Of a stretch of DNA of 64,000 nucleotides, positions 9,601 through 19,000 are shown in pieces. The DNA is from Ahrensia sp. Lineage in GTDB: Bacteria > Pseudomonadota > Alphaproteobacteria > Rhizobiales > Rhizobiaceae. The notes beneath the pieces were generated by a model. The model did not search any database. It saw nothing but the letters and a program-made list of their open reading frames with translations, and had not been told where the DNA came from. Every line of letters starts with the position of its first letter. The first letter of the stretch is position 1. The stretch spans positions 16,211 through 80,210 of the forward strand of contig PAKZ01000001.1 in the NCBI GenBank assembly GCA_002706335.1. Direction: 5' to 3'. The translations under genes were made by a program, and so were the position numbers.

Positions 9601-10519
9601 GCACGTTGTCCAGGATCGTCTGCATGAGACGGAAGGATTTCTCGGCCTCTTCCTGGGCTTTTTCGAGCTGCTGCTCGTGGTTCTTCTGTTCGGTGATGTC
9701 GGTCCTGACGCCGATCAGGATTCCGCTGGGCAGGCGACGGTTCTCGATCTTACACCAGATGCCGGAACTGAAGCGGTGAACGGCCTCGAAATGGGACTTG
9801 TGGAATGCCTGGGTCCGCCGCGTGACGATTTGCTCGATATCGGAGTCGGTCAGGTTTTCGACGCCGGGATCGTCCTTGTAGGTGCCGCGCCGCACTCCTT
9901 CGATCAGGATCGTCCGCAGCGGGGTTCCGGGAACGAGCAGGTCGGCGGTGCGGGGATAGAGCCGGCGCATCGCATTGTTGGCGTAAACCAGTATGTCGTT
10001 TTCGTCGTAGATCACGACGCCTGCATCGATTGCGTCGAGAGATGCGTCTAGAATGTTTGAAAGGCGACGGTTTTCGTGGCGCGTCTTTTCGGTTTCCTCG
10101 AGCACACCGACAATATTGCCGAGTGTATGACCGCTACCGCGATAGCCTTGAAACCGGCCATTTTCATCGAAGACGGGGTGGCCACTGACGGAGATCCAGT
10201 GGCTGTTCCCATCCGGATCGGTGTAGTTGTAGACGAAGTCGCGAAACGGCTCATGCCGCATCAGTGTTTCGAGATGGGCCCTGAATTGCTCCGTCTGGCC
10301 GCCGCTTTCGCGAAACAGGTCGAGACGGGACTTGCCGATGAATGTGTCGGGTTTGACGCCCGTGAATTCTTGCACGGATCCGGAAAAATAGATGAAGTCG
10401 TGGTTCCGGTCGGTCATCCAGATCCAGCCGGCCGCAACCGAGAGGAGCTGGTTATAGTCGTCGATGGTCATTCCCTCGGGAAGGAGGGCCGCATTTGTCG
10501 ATCGCGGAGCCTTGTTCAT
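6662..10519 (-). CDS. Hybrid sensor histidine kinase, five PAS domains and two receiver domains
   Basis: This is a 1285-residue soluble hybrid kinase with no membrane segment. Five PAS/PAC repeats lie at about residues 17-140, 150-275, 293-415, 430-555 and 570-690. They are followed by a HisKA dimerisation domain with the phosphoacceptor His708 (MSHEIRTPMNG), an HATPase domain (about 810-925), a first receiver with Asp997 (ILDYQMPG) and a second with Asp1207 (LMDVSMPEMNG). A linker rich in Pro/Ala separates the receivers. There is no HPt domain, so phosphotransfer must go to a separate HPt protein or stay internal. No cognate regulator gene adjoins it. The signal is unknown; stacked PAS domains usually sense redox, light or small ligands. 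Confidence 0.93.
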   Translation of the reverse strand: MNKAPRSTNAALLPEGMTIDDYNQLLSVAAGWIWMTDRNHDFIYFSGSVQEFTGVKPDTFIGKSRLDLFRESGGQTEQFRAHLETLMRHEPFRDFVYNYTDPDGNSHWISVSGHPVFDENGRFQGYRGSGHTLGNIVGVLEETEKTRHENRRLSNILDASLDAIDAGVVIYDENDILVYANNAMRRLYPRTADLLVPGTPLRTILIEGVRRGTYKDDPGVENLTDSDIEQIVTRRTQAFHKSHFEAVHRFSSGIWCKIENRRLPSGILIGVRTDITEQKNHEQQLEKAQEEAEKSFRLMQTILDNVPIGIVVYDDQDRFLLSNRQLRRDQPKLEPAMQPGKTLREAIDTAHANNRWRDSSDPEIDMLYATNPEEWKRRKIEEYRQPRFESLRRTNSGKWFQIINTRTEDNMLIGLRIDITEIKEQQVALSQRVRENELYQNIIEAIPAAVYAKTPDLKLIYANSAWENFAGLPVAQGMGKTDMDIFGDEQGAAFMEADRQVLETGKVQQNEEVARPGTDGPKYRLARKSKAVGSDGSVYLVGITTDISELRARENEAIAARTKAELAQNVLDRLSSPVIVKNEKRECIIANKAFAELLGLSVADVIGRTTDELVPPDQVELISTYEDEVLATGEPHIHEYERMRGDGTTFAAKAYKSRERLGDGKDYLVIRIEDVTRFHEREKALRDAQLKAEAADRSKSEFLANMSHEIRTPMNGVLGMAELLASTELDSKQRTFADVIIKSGNALLTIINDILDFSKIDAGQMELDAQPFELREAVSDVATLMTARAQQKDIELIVRVDPDIHDTHVGDVGRLRQVITNLVSNAVKFTEFGHVLINVNGNDLGDRTELKFDITDTGMGIPEDKLKTVFEKFSQVDGSSTRRHEGTGLGLAISSSIVTLMGGEYGVESTVDEGSTFWFRITLPKHGEIARRLPPPEDITGSRVLIVDDNSVNRSILLEQMNAWRLDSCAVGSGLEALQVMREAVKLGTPFDCMILDYQMPGMNGLDVAAAIRSDARIAATPIVFLTSVDNGVSPEEIRRLRIHKNLMKPARSSYLFDAIIAAIAANRNAGETMVLPQALDHEEPSAPESDSTRPLQRSAPRPTIFEEDAPKPAARFADNDAPAQNSDSRETAGLAREAPVRPAPAPHNAAPSDFALDILIAEDNEVNQLVFSQILIDSGYSFEIVGDGKQAVETSGRKPPRLILMDVSMPEMNGLEATEAIRAREAAEGRHTPIIGVTAHALKGDREKCVQAGMDDYLSKPISPDTLLKKVDEWLKSRTAAVAG

Positions 10520-10706
10520 CTTCGACCTGCCGAACGCATGAAAACACGGTGTGCCGTTGGGTCACGCCGCACGCATTCCGCGAAGATTCGCTGAAACAGG
10601 TGAACCGCCCGTTAACCCTGAACTATGAATACAAGAATTCACTAGCGCGATATTCGATCTGATCGAAACAATCAGACCGGCAAACTGTCTCGCCGGCTTC
10701 ACCGGT

Positions 10707-12371
10707 CTATCGGTGTTCCTCGACCGACACATCGATCAGCGCCTTGTTGAAATAGCGCAGGGCGCGCAGCTGGCTGGCCCAGGCGATGATCTTCTCGGGA
10801 TCCTTTTCGTCGATGACGGGCAGCCGGGCATGGCCGCCGGCGTCGAACAGGCGAAGCGCGGTTTCCAGCGTGTCGGATGGCTTGAGGGCCGGTGTGCCTG
10901 CATCCGCATCGTAACGTTCCGGCTCGGCATCGGGCGGTGGCATGTCCATGAAATCCATCACCAGCTTCGCATGGGTGAGCGAGCGATGCGGGCCCTCGTG
11001 GATGAACAGGCCTCGCGTTTCCAACTGCCACTGGAAGTAGGAGTGGTTGTGGATCGCCTGGTTGATGCCATAGGCGATGGCGACGGTGAGCAGCAGCGCA
11101 ATCGACAGCGTGTAGCCGCCGGTCAGCTCGAAGACGATCATGGTTGTGGAGAAGGGGGCGCCGAGGACGGCGGCGGCGACGGCGCCCATGCCGAGGATCG
11201 AATAGAGCCCTTCCGAGGATGCGAGCTCCGGAAAGACGGAGGCCGCGATCAACCCGAAACTGCCGCCGGCCATGGCGCCGAGATAGAGCGCAGGCGAGAA
11301 TATGCCGCCGCCGAAGCGCGACGCCAGCGTGATCGCCGTCGCCGCGGTCTTGGCGACCAGAAGCGTCAGCATCAGGTGCAATGGCAGGTTGTTCTTCAGG
11401 GCGGCGTCGGTGGTCTCGTAACCGACGCCCAGCACTTCCGGAAAGAACACCGCGATGGCGCCGACCCCGGTTCCGCCGATGACGGGGCGCAGCCAGGTGG
11501 CCGAGGTGACGTGGCGCGAAACCCAGTCGGTCGCGATCAGGGCGAACTGGAACAGGATCGCCACGGCGGCGCAGGTGACGCCGAGCAGGGCGAAGGCCGG
11601 GAACTCCCAATAGGACGTGATCTGGTGGTCGGGGATGACGAAAGCGGCGACATCGCCGAACCACAGGCGGGTCAGCAGCGTGCCCATGACGGAGGCCAGT
11701 ACGATGGGCACTATGGCCGACAGTGCGTAATGGCCAAGCACAACCTCATGGGCGAAGATCATGCCGGCGATGGGCGCGTTGAAGGAGGCCGAGACGGCGC
11801 TGGCGACGCCGCATGCGAGAAGGACTCGGCGGGCGGAATCGGGCAGATGCAGGCGCTGGCAGATCGACGCGCCGATCGTCGCGCCGAGATGCACCATAGG
11901 CCCCTCGCGGCCGGCGCTGGCACCGGAACCGAGCGATATGGCGGTGAGCGCGGCCGAAGAGATGCCGGGCCAGAATGGCAGGCCGCGTCCACCATGGATG
12001 CGGGCTTCCATCACGTCGGCGACGGAAAAGGTGCGTTGTTTCGACTGAACAGTCTGCAGCAGGATGCCGACGACGAGGCCGCCGATCACGGGGGCGAGGA
12101 AGATGACCGGCTTCGGGACGCCGGCCGCGGCGCTGACCACCGCCTCCGACATGGTTCCGAGCCAGAGGAACTGGACCGCGCCGATTGCCTCGCGAAACAG
12201 GATCGCTGCGACCGCGACGACGAGGCCGATGACCAGCGACAGGAGCCAGACCAGCGGCAGGCGGCGTGACGCGAAGGCTCGCAGATTGATGCGCATTTCC
12301 GACAGTGCGGCCGCGGCGCCGGATATCAGCGGTTCAGCGAGGCGTCGAAGCAGCGATGGCGTGTCGGACAT
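10707..12371 (-). CDS. ClC-family chloride channel/transporter with C-terminal CBS-like tail
   Basis: About 554 residues with roughly ten hydrophobic segments. The gating motif GSGASAGREGP carries the external glutamate, and the FNAPIAGMIFAHE helix is present. At the place of the internal proton glutamate (E203 of E. coli ClC-ec1) I read Val (AHEV), which in the family goes with channel-like rather than Cl-/H+ exchange behaviour. The C-terminal ~90 residues look like one CBS unit. The frame is open upstream to 12482. I chose ATG 12371 for family length, but no strong ribosome-binding site supports it, and ATG 12464 with GGGAG is possible. It is divergent from a second ClC gene. Confidence 0.88.
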   Translation of the reverse strand: MSDTPSLLRRLAEPLISGAAAALSEMRINLRAFASRRLPLVWLLSLVIGLVVAVAAILFREAIGAVQFLWLGTMSEAVVSAAAGVPKPVIFLAPVIGGLVVGILLQTVQSKQRTFSVADVMEARIHGGRGLPFWPGISSAALTAISLGSGASAGREGPMVHLGATIGASICQRLHLPDSARRVLLACGVASAVSASFNAPIAGMIFAHEVVLGHYALSAIVPIVLASVMGTLLTRLWFGDVAAFVIPDHQITSYWEFPAFALLGVTCAAVAILFQFALIATDWVSRHVTSATWLRPVIGGTGVGAIAVFFPEVLGVGYETTDAALKNNLPLHLMLTLLVAKTAATAITLASRFGGGIFSPALYLGAMAGGSFGLIAASVFPELASSEGLYSILGMGAVAAAVLGAPFSTTMIVFELTGGYTLSIALLLTVAIAYGINQAIHNHSYFQWQLETRGLFIHEGPHRSLTHAKLVMDFMDMPPPDAEPERYDADAGTPALKPSDTLETALRLFDAGGHARLPVIDEKDPEKIIAWASQLRALRYFNKALIDVSVEEHR

Positions 12372-12639
12372 GAGGCGGCCGAAATCCGTAAGCAATTTCT
12401 CACAAAAGGATTTCCATCTTATCGCAAGGAAAGGTGGCTTGCGACCGGCGCACCGGTTTTCCATACCAACAATTGCTCCCAACGGCCCGGTTGCCTTGAT
12501 TTTTTCACGCGCGAGGTTCAGGAGAGGGCACTCACCGGGCTTCTTAGCGACTGCCCCGGCTCGCGCCGGAGCGCATGTTCGCCCAGTTCCCGCCTTCGAC
12601 CGTCAACGGCCGTAACACGAACAAAGAAAATACGGCGCC

Positions 12640-14454
12640 ATGTCCCTGTTCGACACTTCGCGTTTCAGCGTACGTAACTCCGACCTCCCCGAACACGAAT
12701 CCCGAATCCTCAGTCTGCCGATCCTTTGCGTCATTGCGTTCACGATCGGCCTCGTCGCCGCCGCAGGCGCGGTGATCTTCCGGATCCTGATATCGGTCGT
12801 TCACAATCTCTTCTTTTACGGCACCTTTTCGACAGTCTATGACGCGAACCAGTTCGATCCGCCGAGCCTGTGGGGGCCGGCGATCATCCTGTCGCCCGTC
12901 ATCGGGGGGCTGATCGTCGTGTGGATCGTCAAAACCTTCGCGCCGGAGGCCAAGGGGCACGGCGTGCCGGAGGTGATGTATGCGATCTACCACAACAAGG
13001 GGAATGTGCGCGGCGTCGTGGCCATTGCCAAGACGCTTGCCTCGGCCGTGTCGATCGGGTCCGGCGCCTCAGTCGGGCGCGAGGGGCCGATCATCCAGAT
13101 CGGCGCCTCTTTCGGTTCGACGGTGGCACGCAAGCTGAAGCTGGCGCGCTGGGAAAAAATCACGCTGCTTTCGGCAGGAGCGGGCGCGGGTATTGCCGCG
13201 ACCTTCAACACGCCGCTCGGCGGCGTGCTGTTCGCCGTCGAGATGCTGTTGCCGGAAGTCTCGACGCGCACCTTCCTGCCGGTGGTGGTCGCCACCGCGA
13301 CGGCGACCTATGCCGGCCGCATCGCATTCGGGCTCGATCCGGCCTTCATCGTGCCGCTGGCGAACCTGCCGGTCCATCATGCGGTCGACTATGTCCAGCT
13401 GATCGCATTCGCTTTGCTGGGCGTGCTGGCGGGATTTGCGTCCTGGGCCTTCATCCGGTTCCTCGCCTGGTGCGAGGATATTTTCCCGACCCTGCCGGGC
13501 AACGAATACACGCAGAACATGATCGGCATGTTCGCGATCGGCGTTCTCGGGTACCTGTTCTTCGTGATGTCCGGCGAATATCACACCTATGGTGTCGGTT
13601 ACGCCACGATTCAGGACATCCTGAACGACCAGCCCTATACGGTGCTGTTGCTGCTGTTGCTGCTTGGCGCGAAGATCGTCGCGACCTCGATCAGCCTCGG
13701 TTCCGGCGCATCGGGCGGCGTATTCTCGCCATCGCTGTTCATCGGCGCGACGCTGGGCGGCGCGGTCGGCGTTATCGGCATGAGCCTGTTTCCCGAACAT
13801 GGCTTCGCGCCGGCGGAATTCGCGCTGGTCGGGATGGGCGCGCTGGTCGGCGGGGCGACGGGAGCCTCGATGACGGCGATCGTGATGATCTTCGAGATGA
13901 CGCGGGACTACAATGTCATCGTGCCGCTGGTGCTCGCGGTCGCCATCGCGGTCGGTATCCGGCGCTGGCGCATCCCGGACAATATCTACACGATCAAGCT
14001 GCGCCATCGCGGCCGGCCGATCCCGCAGATCCGCCACACCAACATGTATCTGGTCCGGCAGGCCAAGGAACTGATGGCGAAGAACTTCATGGTTTTGCCG
14101 GTCGACACGACCGTCTCGGACGCGCTGAAGGCGTTGCCGGCGGATGCCGAGGGGCCGATCCACGTGATCGCCGAGGACGAAGGCCGTATCGCCGGCTATG
14201 TGCGCTTCGGAACGATTCCCTATCGGGCCGATCGGCGCGCGCACCAGACGCTGCGCGAGATCATGTCGTCGGACTATGTGATTGCGGCGCAGACGCATAT
14301 TCTCAACTCGGTGATCACCCGCATGAACCAGCGCAACCGCTCCTATGCCATCGTCGTTGACGGGCCGGGCGTGGTGCCGCGAACCGACAATATCGTCGGC
14401 GTGATCGACACGACTGAAATCGCCAATGCGGTGATCACCAACCACTACGCGTAG
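12640..14454 (+). CDS. ClC-family chloride channel/transporter with paired CBS domains
   Basis: 604 residues. The N-terminal two thirds is the ClC membrane domain with GHGVPEV (in place of GSGIP), GSGASVGREGP (external gate Glu) and GSGASGGVFSPSLF (anion-binding loop). The C-terminal 150 residues hold two CBS motifs (AKELMAKNFMVLP and LREIMSSDYVIAA), which in eukaryotic ClCs sense nucleotides. The internal proton glutamate is replaced by Met (FAVEM). The start at ATG 12640 lacks a clear Shine-Dalgarno. It is divergently arranged with the other ClC gene across a 268-base gap. Confidence 0.9.
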   Translation: MSLFDTSRFSVRNSDLPEHESRILSLPILCVIAFTIGLVAAAGAVIFRILISVVHNLFFYGTFSTVYDANQFDPPSLWGPAIILSPVIGGLIVVWIVKTFAPEAKGHGVPEVMYAIYHNKGNVRGVVAIAKTLASAVSIGSGASVGREGPIIQIGASFGSTVARKLKLARWEKITLLSAGAGAGIAATFNTPLGGVLFAVEMLLPEVSTRTFLPVVVATATATYAGRIAFGLDPAFIVPLANLPVHHAVDYVQLIAFALLGVLAGFASWAFIRFLAWCEDIFPTLPGNEYTQNMIGMFAIGVLGYLFFVMSGEYHTYGVGYATIQDILNDQPYTVLLLLLLLGAKIVATSISLGSGASGGVFSPSLFIGATLGGAVGVIGMSLFPEHGFAPAEFALVGMGALVGGATGASMTAIVMIFEMTRDYNVIVPLVLAVAIAVGIRRWRIPDNIYTIKLRHRGRPIPQIRHTNMYLVRQAKELMAKNFMVLPVDTTVSDALKALPADAEGPIHVIAEDEGRIAGYVRFGTIPYRADRRAHQTLREIMSSDYVIAAQTHILNSVITRMNQRNRSYAIVVDGPGVVPRTDNIVGVIDTTEIANAVITNHYA

Positions 14455-14562
14455 GTTTGCGTGGCGGCGCCCGTTGCGCGGGGTTCGGGCGAGGCTTAGA
14501 AACATCCGCGACACGCGCGCCGGGTTCCGCCCGGCGCATTCATCAAACGACGGGAGGTTTCC

Positions 14563-15972
14563 GTGGCCCTTAGCGAAATCCAGGCGGCCGAGCGCAACGA
14601 GAGCGGCATAGCGTTGGCGCTCGACATCTTGAAGCAGCGTTTCGGCGAGCGGTTCTCGACCGGCGAGGCGCTGCGCCGCCAGCACGCCCATTCGACGACC
14701 TATATCCCGGCGCAACTGCCCGACGGAGTGGTCTTCGCCGACAATGCCGACGAGGTGCAGCAGGCCGTGCAGGTCTGCGCCGACCACAAGGTCCCGATCA
14801 TTCCGTTCGGAACCGGCACGTCGCTGGAAGGCCATATCAATGCGCCGGCAGGCGGCATCTCGATCGACGTCAGCCGCATGAACCGGGTTCTGGCCGTCAA
14901 TGCGGAGGATCTAGACTGCACGGTCGAGCCCGGCATCACGCGCAAGGCGCTGAACGACTATCTGCGCGACACCGGCCTGTTCTTTCCGATCGATCCGGGC
15001 GCGGACGCCTCGCTCGGCGGCATGGCGGCAACACGGGCGTCGGGCACGAATGCGGTGCGCTACGGCACGATGCGCGACAATGTCATCGCGCTAGACGTCG
15101 TCCTGGCGAACGGCCGCAAGATCACCACGGCGAAGCGGGCGCGCAAGAGTTCGGCGGGTTACGACCTGACGCGGCTGATGGTCGGCTCGGAAGGCACGCT
15201 GGGCGTTATCACCTCGCTGACGCTGAAACTGCAGGGTATTCCGCAGGCGATTTCCGGCGGCGTCTGTCCGTTCCCGACGCTGGAGGCGGCGGCGAACGCC
15301 GTAATCATGACGATCCAGATGGGCCTGCCGGTGGCGCGCATCGAGCTGGTCAACGCGCTGCAGGTGCAGGCGATCAACGCCTATTCGAAGCTCGATCTGC
15401 CGGTGTCGCCGTGCCTTTTCCTCGAGTTTCATGGCACCGAGGCGGGCGTGAAGGAACAGGCGGAAACCTTCGGCGAGATCGCTGCGGAACTGGGCGGATC
15501 CGAGTTCATCTGGTCGACGCGCGCAGAGGAGCGGCTGAAGCTCTGGCAGGCGCGCCATGACTCTTACTGGGCATGCATCGCGCTGCGACCGGGCACCAAG
15601 TCGGTGGCGACGGATGTGTGTGTGCCGATCTCGCGTCTGGCCGAATGCATCGCCGAGACCGAGGTCGACATCGCCGAAACCGGGTTGGTCGCGCCGATCG
15701 TCGGCCATGCTGGCGACGGCAATTTCCATGTCTCCGCTCTGGTCGACGACACCAGCAGGGAGGAGATCGAGGCCCTGGAGAAATTCGTCGAGCGGCTGAA
15801 CATGCGCGCGCTCGCCATGGGCGGCACCTGCACCGGCGAACACGGCATCGGCCAGGGCAAGATGCACTTCCTCGAACTGGAACTGGGCGGCGCGCTGGAC
15901 GTGATGCGGTCGATCAAGACGGCGCTCGATCCCGATAACATCATGAATCCGGGGAAGATCGTGCGGCTGTAG
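14563..15972 (+). CDS. FAD-linked oxidase, D-lactate dehydrogenase (cytochrome) / glycolate oxidase type
   Basis: 469 residues with an FAD-binding-4 (PCMH-type) domain at about 45-225 containing PFGTGTSLEGH, where the FAD pyrophosphate lies, and a FAD-oxidase C domain at about 230-467 ending in the GEHGIGQGK motif. Such enzymes oxidise D-2-hydroxy acids, mainly D-lactate, and pass electrons to cytochrome c or quinone. GTG 14563 is preceded by GGGAGG seven bases away. It stands alone between the ClC gene and the AsmA gene. D-lactate is the most likely substrate; D-2-hydroxyglutarate or glycolate relatives cannot be excluded. Confidence 0.85.
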   Translation: MALSEIQAAERNESGIALALDILKQRFGERFSTGEALRRQHAHSTTYIPAQLPDGVVFADNADEVQQAVQVCADHKVPIIPFGTGTSLEGHINAPAGGISIDVSRMNRVLAVNAEDLDCTVEPGITRKALNDYLRDTGLFFPIDPGADASLGGMAATRASGTNAVRYGTMRDNVIALDVVLANGRKITTAKRARKSSAGYDLTRLMVGSEGTLGVITSLTLKLQGIPQAISGGVCPFPTLEAAANAVIMTIQMGLPVARIELVNALQVQAINAYSKLDLPVSPCLFLEFHGTEAGVKEQAETFGEIAAELGGSEFIWSTRAEERLKLWQARHDSYWACIALRPGTKSVATDVCVPISRLAECIAETEVDIAETGLVAPIVGHAGDGNFHVSALVDDTSREEIEALEKFVERLNMRALAMGGTCTGEHGIGQGKMHFLELELGGALDVMRSIKTALDPDNIMNPGKIVRL

Positions 15973-16084
15973 GCATCGGGCGTCGCTTCTGTCTTGATAT
16001 TGCCGCCGAGAGGCGCACATCATGGACCAGAGGCGGCGGCCACCTCCGACAGCTTGACGATTCGCCGCTTCGGGGAGCAGAAAA

Positions 16085-19000
16085 CTGGCGCGGCTATTCG
16101 TCATTTTCGGCAGTTTCATCGTACTGGCGCTGATCACGGCGCTGGTGGCGCCGTATTTCATCGACTGGGATGCCTATCGCGCCGATTTCGAGAAGGAAGC
16201 GACGCGCGTTCTCGGCCAGACCGTGACGGTGTCGGGCAGGGCCAAGGCGCGGCTGCTGCCATTTCCGTCCGTGACATTCGAGGATGTGCGTGTCGGCGAC
16301 CCCGAAAAGCCGCTGGTCGTCGCCGATCGCTTCTCCATGGATGCCGAACTGGCGCCATTCCTGTCCGGCGAGTTCCTGATCTTCGACATGCGCGTCGTCA
16401 ATCCGACGATCGAGCTGGAAATTGACGAGCGCGGCATGCCGGACTGGTCGCTGCCGTCGGCCGGCCCGATGAGCCCGGCGCGGGTGGTGCTGGAAAACGC
16501 CCGCATCACCAATGGCGCGATCACCCTGCACGACCGGATCGACGGGCGCGACTGGGCGATGGACGGGATCAACGCAACGGTCTCGGCCGAAAGCCTGCTG
16601 GGCCCCTACAAGATCGACGGCAATGGCTGGATGAAGACCACGCCGCTCGCCTTCCGGGTCAATACGGGTCAGTTGTCGAAGGACGGCTTCTCGCTGCGCA
16701 CCGTTCTCGAAATGGAGCGGCAGGGCATCGAACTCTCCGTCGACGGCAAGATTGCCGAGCCGGAGGATGCCGCGGCTGCGCCTTATAACGGCGCCTTCAC
16801 CGTACGGCCGCTTGCCGGCATGTCGGACCGGCGCTACGTGGTGTCCGGCGATTTCGCAGCGTCGCCGCGGGCCGTCGATATCGCCGAATATCGAGGCGAG
16901 TTCGGACCCGTTACCGACCCTTATGTCGTGACCGGATCGGCCGGGATCAGCGGCGGCGAGACGCCACGCTACCATGTCGAGGTGACGGGCACCCAGGTTA
17001 TGCTGCCCGAAGCCGGGGCAGGGGCCGCCAGCGAGGCCCCGAACGGGCCGGCGATGCCTTTGGCCGACAGACTGGAGACGGTGCAGTCCATGCTCGCCGC
17101 GCTGCCGTTCCCGCCGATACCCGGCAGTCTCGATGTCGACCTGCCGGCGGTTGTGGCGGGCGATACCACCATTCGCGATATCAAGCTCGTCGCCTCGCCG
17201 GATACTTCGGAGGATGCCGACCCGCGCCGGCAATGGCGCGTGACCGATTTCGAGGCGCAGTTGCCGGGCCGTACAACGGTCGAGGCAAACGGGTTGCTGA
17301 AATTGCCACAGGCCGACGGGAAGGAACCGGTGGGCTTCGCCGGTTCGCTGGTCGTCGCTTCGCGACAGCCATCGGGGCTGGCGACATGGCTGACCGGTTC
17401 CGCCGATGAATCCATTCGCCGGCTCGCCAATGCCGGGGTCGCCGCCGATGTCTCGTTCTCGCCGGAACGCCAGACGGTCGATAATCTGGAAGTGATCCTC
17501 GGACCGGCGCGAATGCGCGGCCGTTTGGAGCGCGTTTCCGATCCGGCGCGACGCGCGACGCTCGATATCGCGCTGTCAGGCGAGAATATCGATTTCGACG
17601 CGCTGGAGGCGCTATCGGCGATCTTTGTCGGCAAGGACGGGGCGACGCGCTTCGCCGACCACGATCTCGACGTAAAGCTCGATCTGGCGAAGCCGGACAT
17701 TCGCGGCATTCCGCTGGAGTCGCTTGTCGCGTCGATCCGGTCCCGCGATTCCGACATGGAGATTGACCGGTTGTCCGTGACCGGATTGTTCGGCGCGTCA
17801 GTTTCGGCGACCGGCAATCTCGACCGGCGCAACGACGCGCTGCATGGCGGCATCGACGCGACCATCGTCGCCGAGGATGGCGCCGGGCTTATCGAGGGGC
17901 TTTCGCAGCGGTTCCCGGATATCACCCAGCTGACGCGTCTGCGTTCCATCGCCGCGAAGAGCCCGGATGCGTTCGGGGATACGCGGCTCGATATTGTCGG
18001 TTCGATGGCGCGCAAGGACGCGCTTTCGGGCGAGGCGAGCCTGTCGGTTTCCGGCGCCACCGGCGGGACGGAGCTGTCGGTCACGGCAACCGCGACCGGC
18101 GACATGAGGGACCCGGAACGGGCCGCCCTGATGGTCAATGCCGCATTCGATAATCCGCAGGGCGAAACCCTGATCGCGCAAACCGGACTGCCTGTCTTTC
18201 CCGTCGAGAGCCCCGGTTCGCTGGCGGCGGAGGCCAGTGTCGACGGCAGCCTGTTCGACGGGATGAAATCGACGCTTACCCTGACCGGCGGCGACGATCT
18301 GGTGGCGACGCTCGACGGCGTACTGACCTCCGATATCCTGTCGACCGGCTTTACCGGCAAGGCGCAGATCGAGGCCAACGACATCGAGCCCTGGCTGCTG
18401 ACGCTGGGCTATGCGTTTCCGGGCACCGGGCTCGGCACCACGGCGGATATCAGCACGGCGGTTTCGGAGCGGGGCGGGAAGTTCGTGCTCAGCGATATCG
18501 ACGCCGTGCTCAACGCAAACCGGGTCACGGGCGAACTGACCGTCGACTCGCCCGACGCGGTGCCGGTGGTGCGCGGCGATCTGGCCTTTGAATATCTGGA
18601 TGCGGGACCGCTTTATGCGATCATTTCGGGCGATCCGGCGGCCTCGGTGCGTGTCGCCGATGGCGACGCGGCGCTGAAGACGGATTTCGGGCCGCCAATT
18701 CTGGCCGATCACGATGTGGAGGTCGCAGTCACCGCCGGCGAGATCACCTTCCCGACGAGCGGCGCGGCCCTGACCGGGTTCAAGGGCGATTTCGTCTATC
18801 GCGACGGGGCGATGGAGATGAACGATATCACGGCCTCGCTCGGCGGTTCGCCTCTCACCGGGCTCGTCTCGATGCGAAACGATGCGGGCGCGGTTCTGAT
18901 GAACACGCAGCTGACGCTGGACGATGTGCCGATATCGCGGCTGGTGCCGCAGGCCTCCGATATCCTGTCGGGCAAGGCGCACCTGGCGCTGCAACTCAAC

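Noticed and set aside
7388..10051. An 887-codon open frame on the plus strand.
   Set aside because: It lies wholly opposite the hybrid kinase, has no domain and a composition typical of antisense frames in GC-rich genes.
12372..12639. A fluoride riboswitch upstream of the ClC genes.
   Set aside because: I looked for the conserved GGNGAUGG and UGAUGAUGCC-like blocks and found none on either strand.
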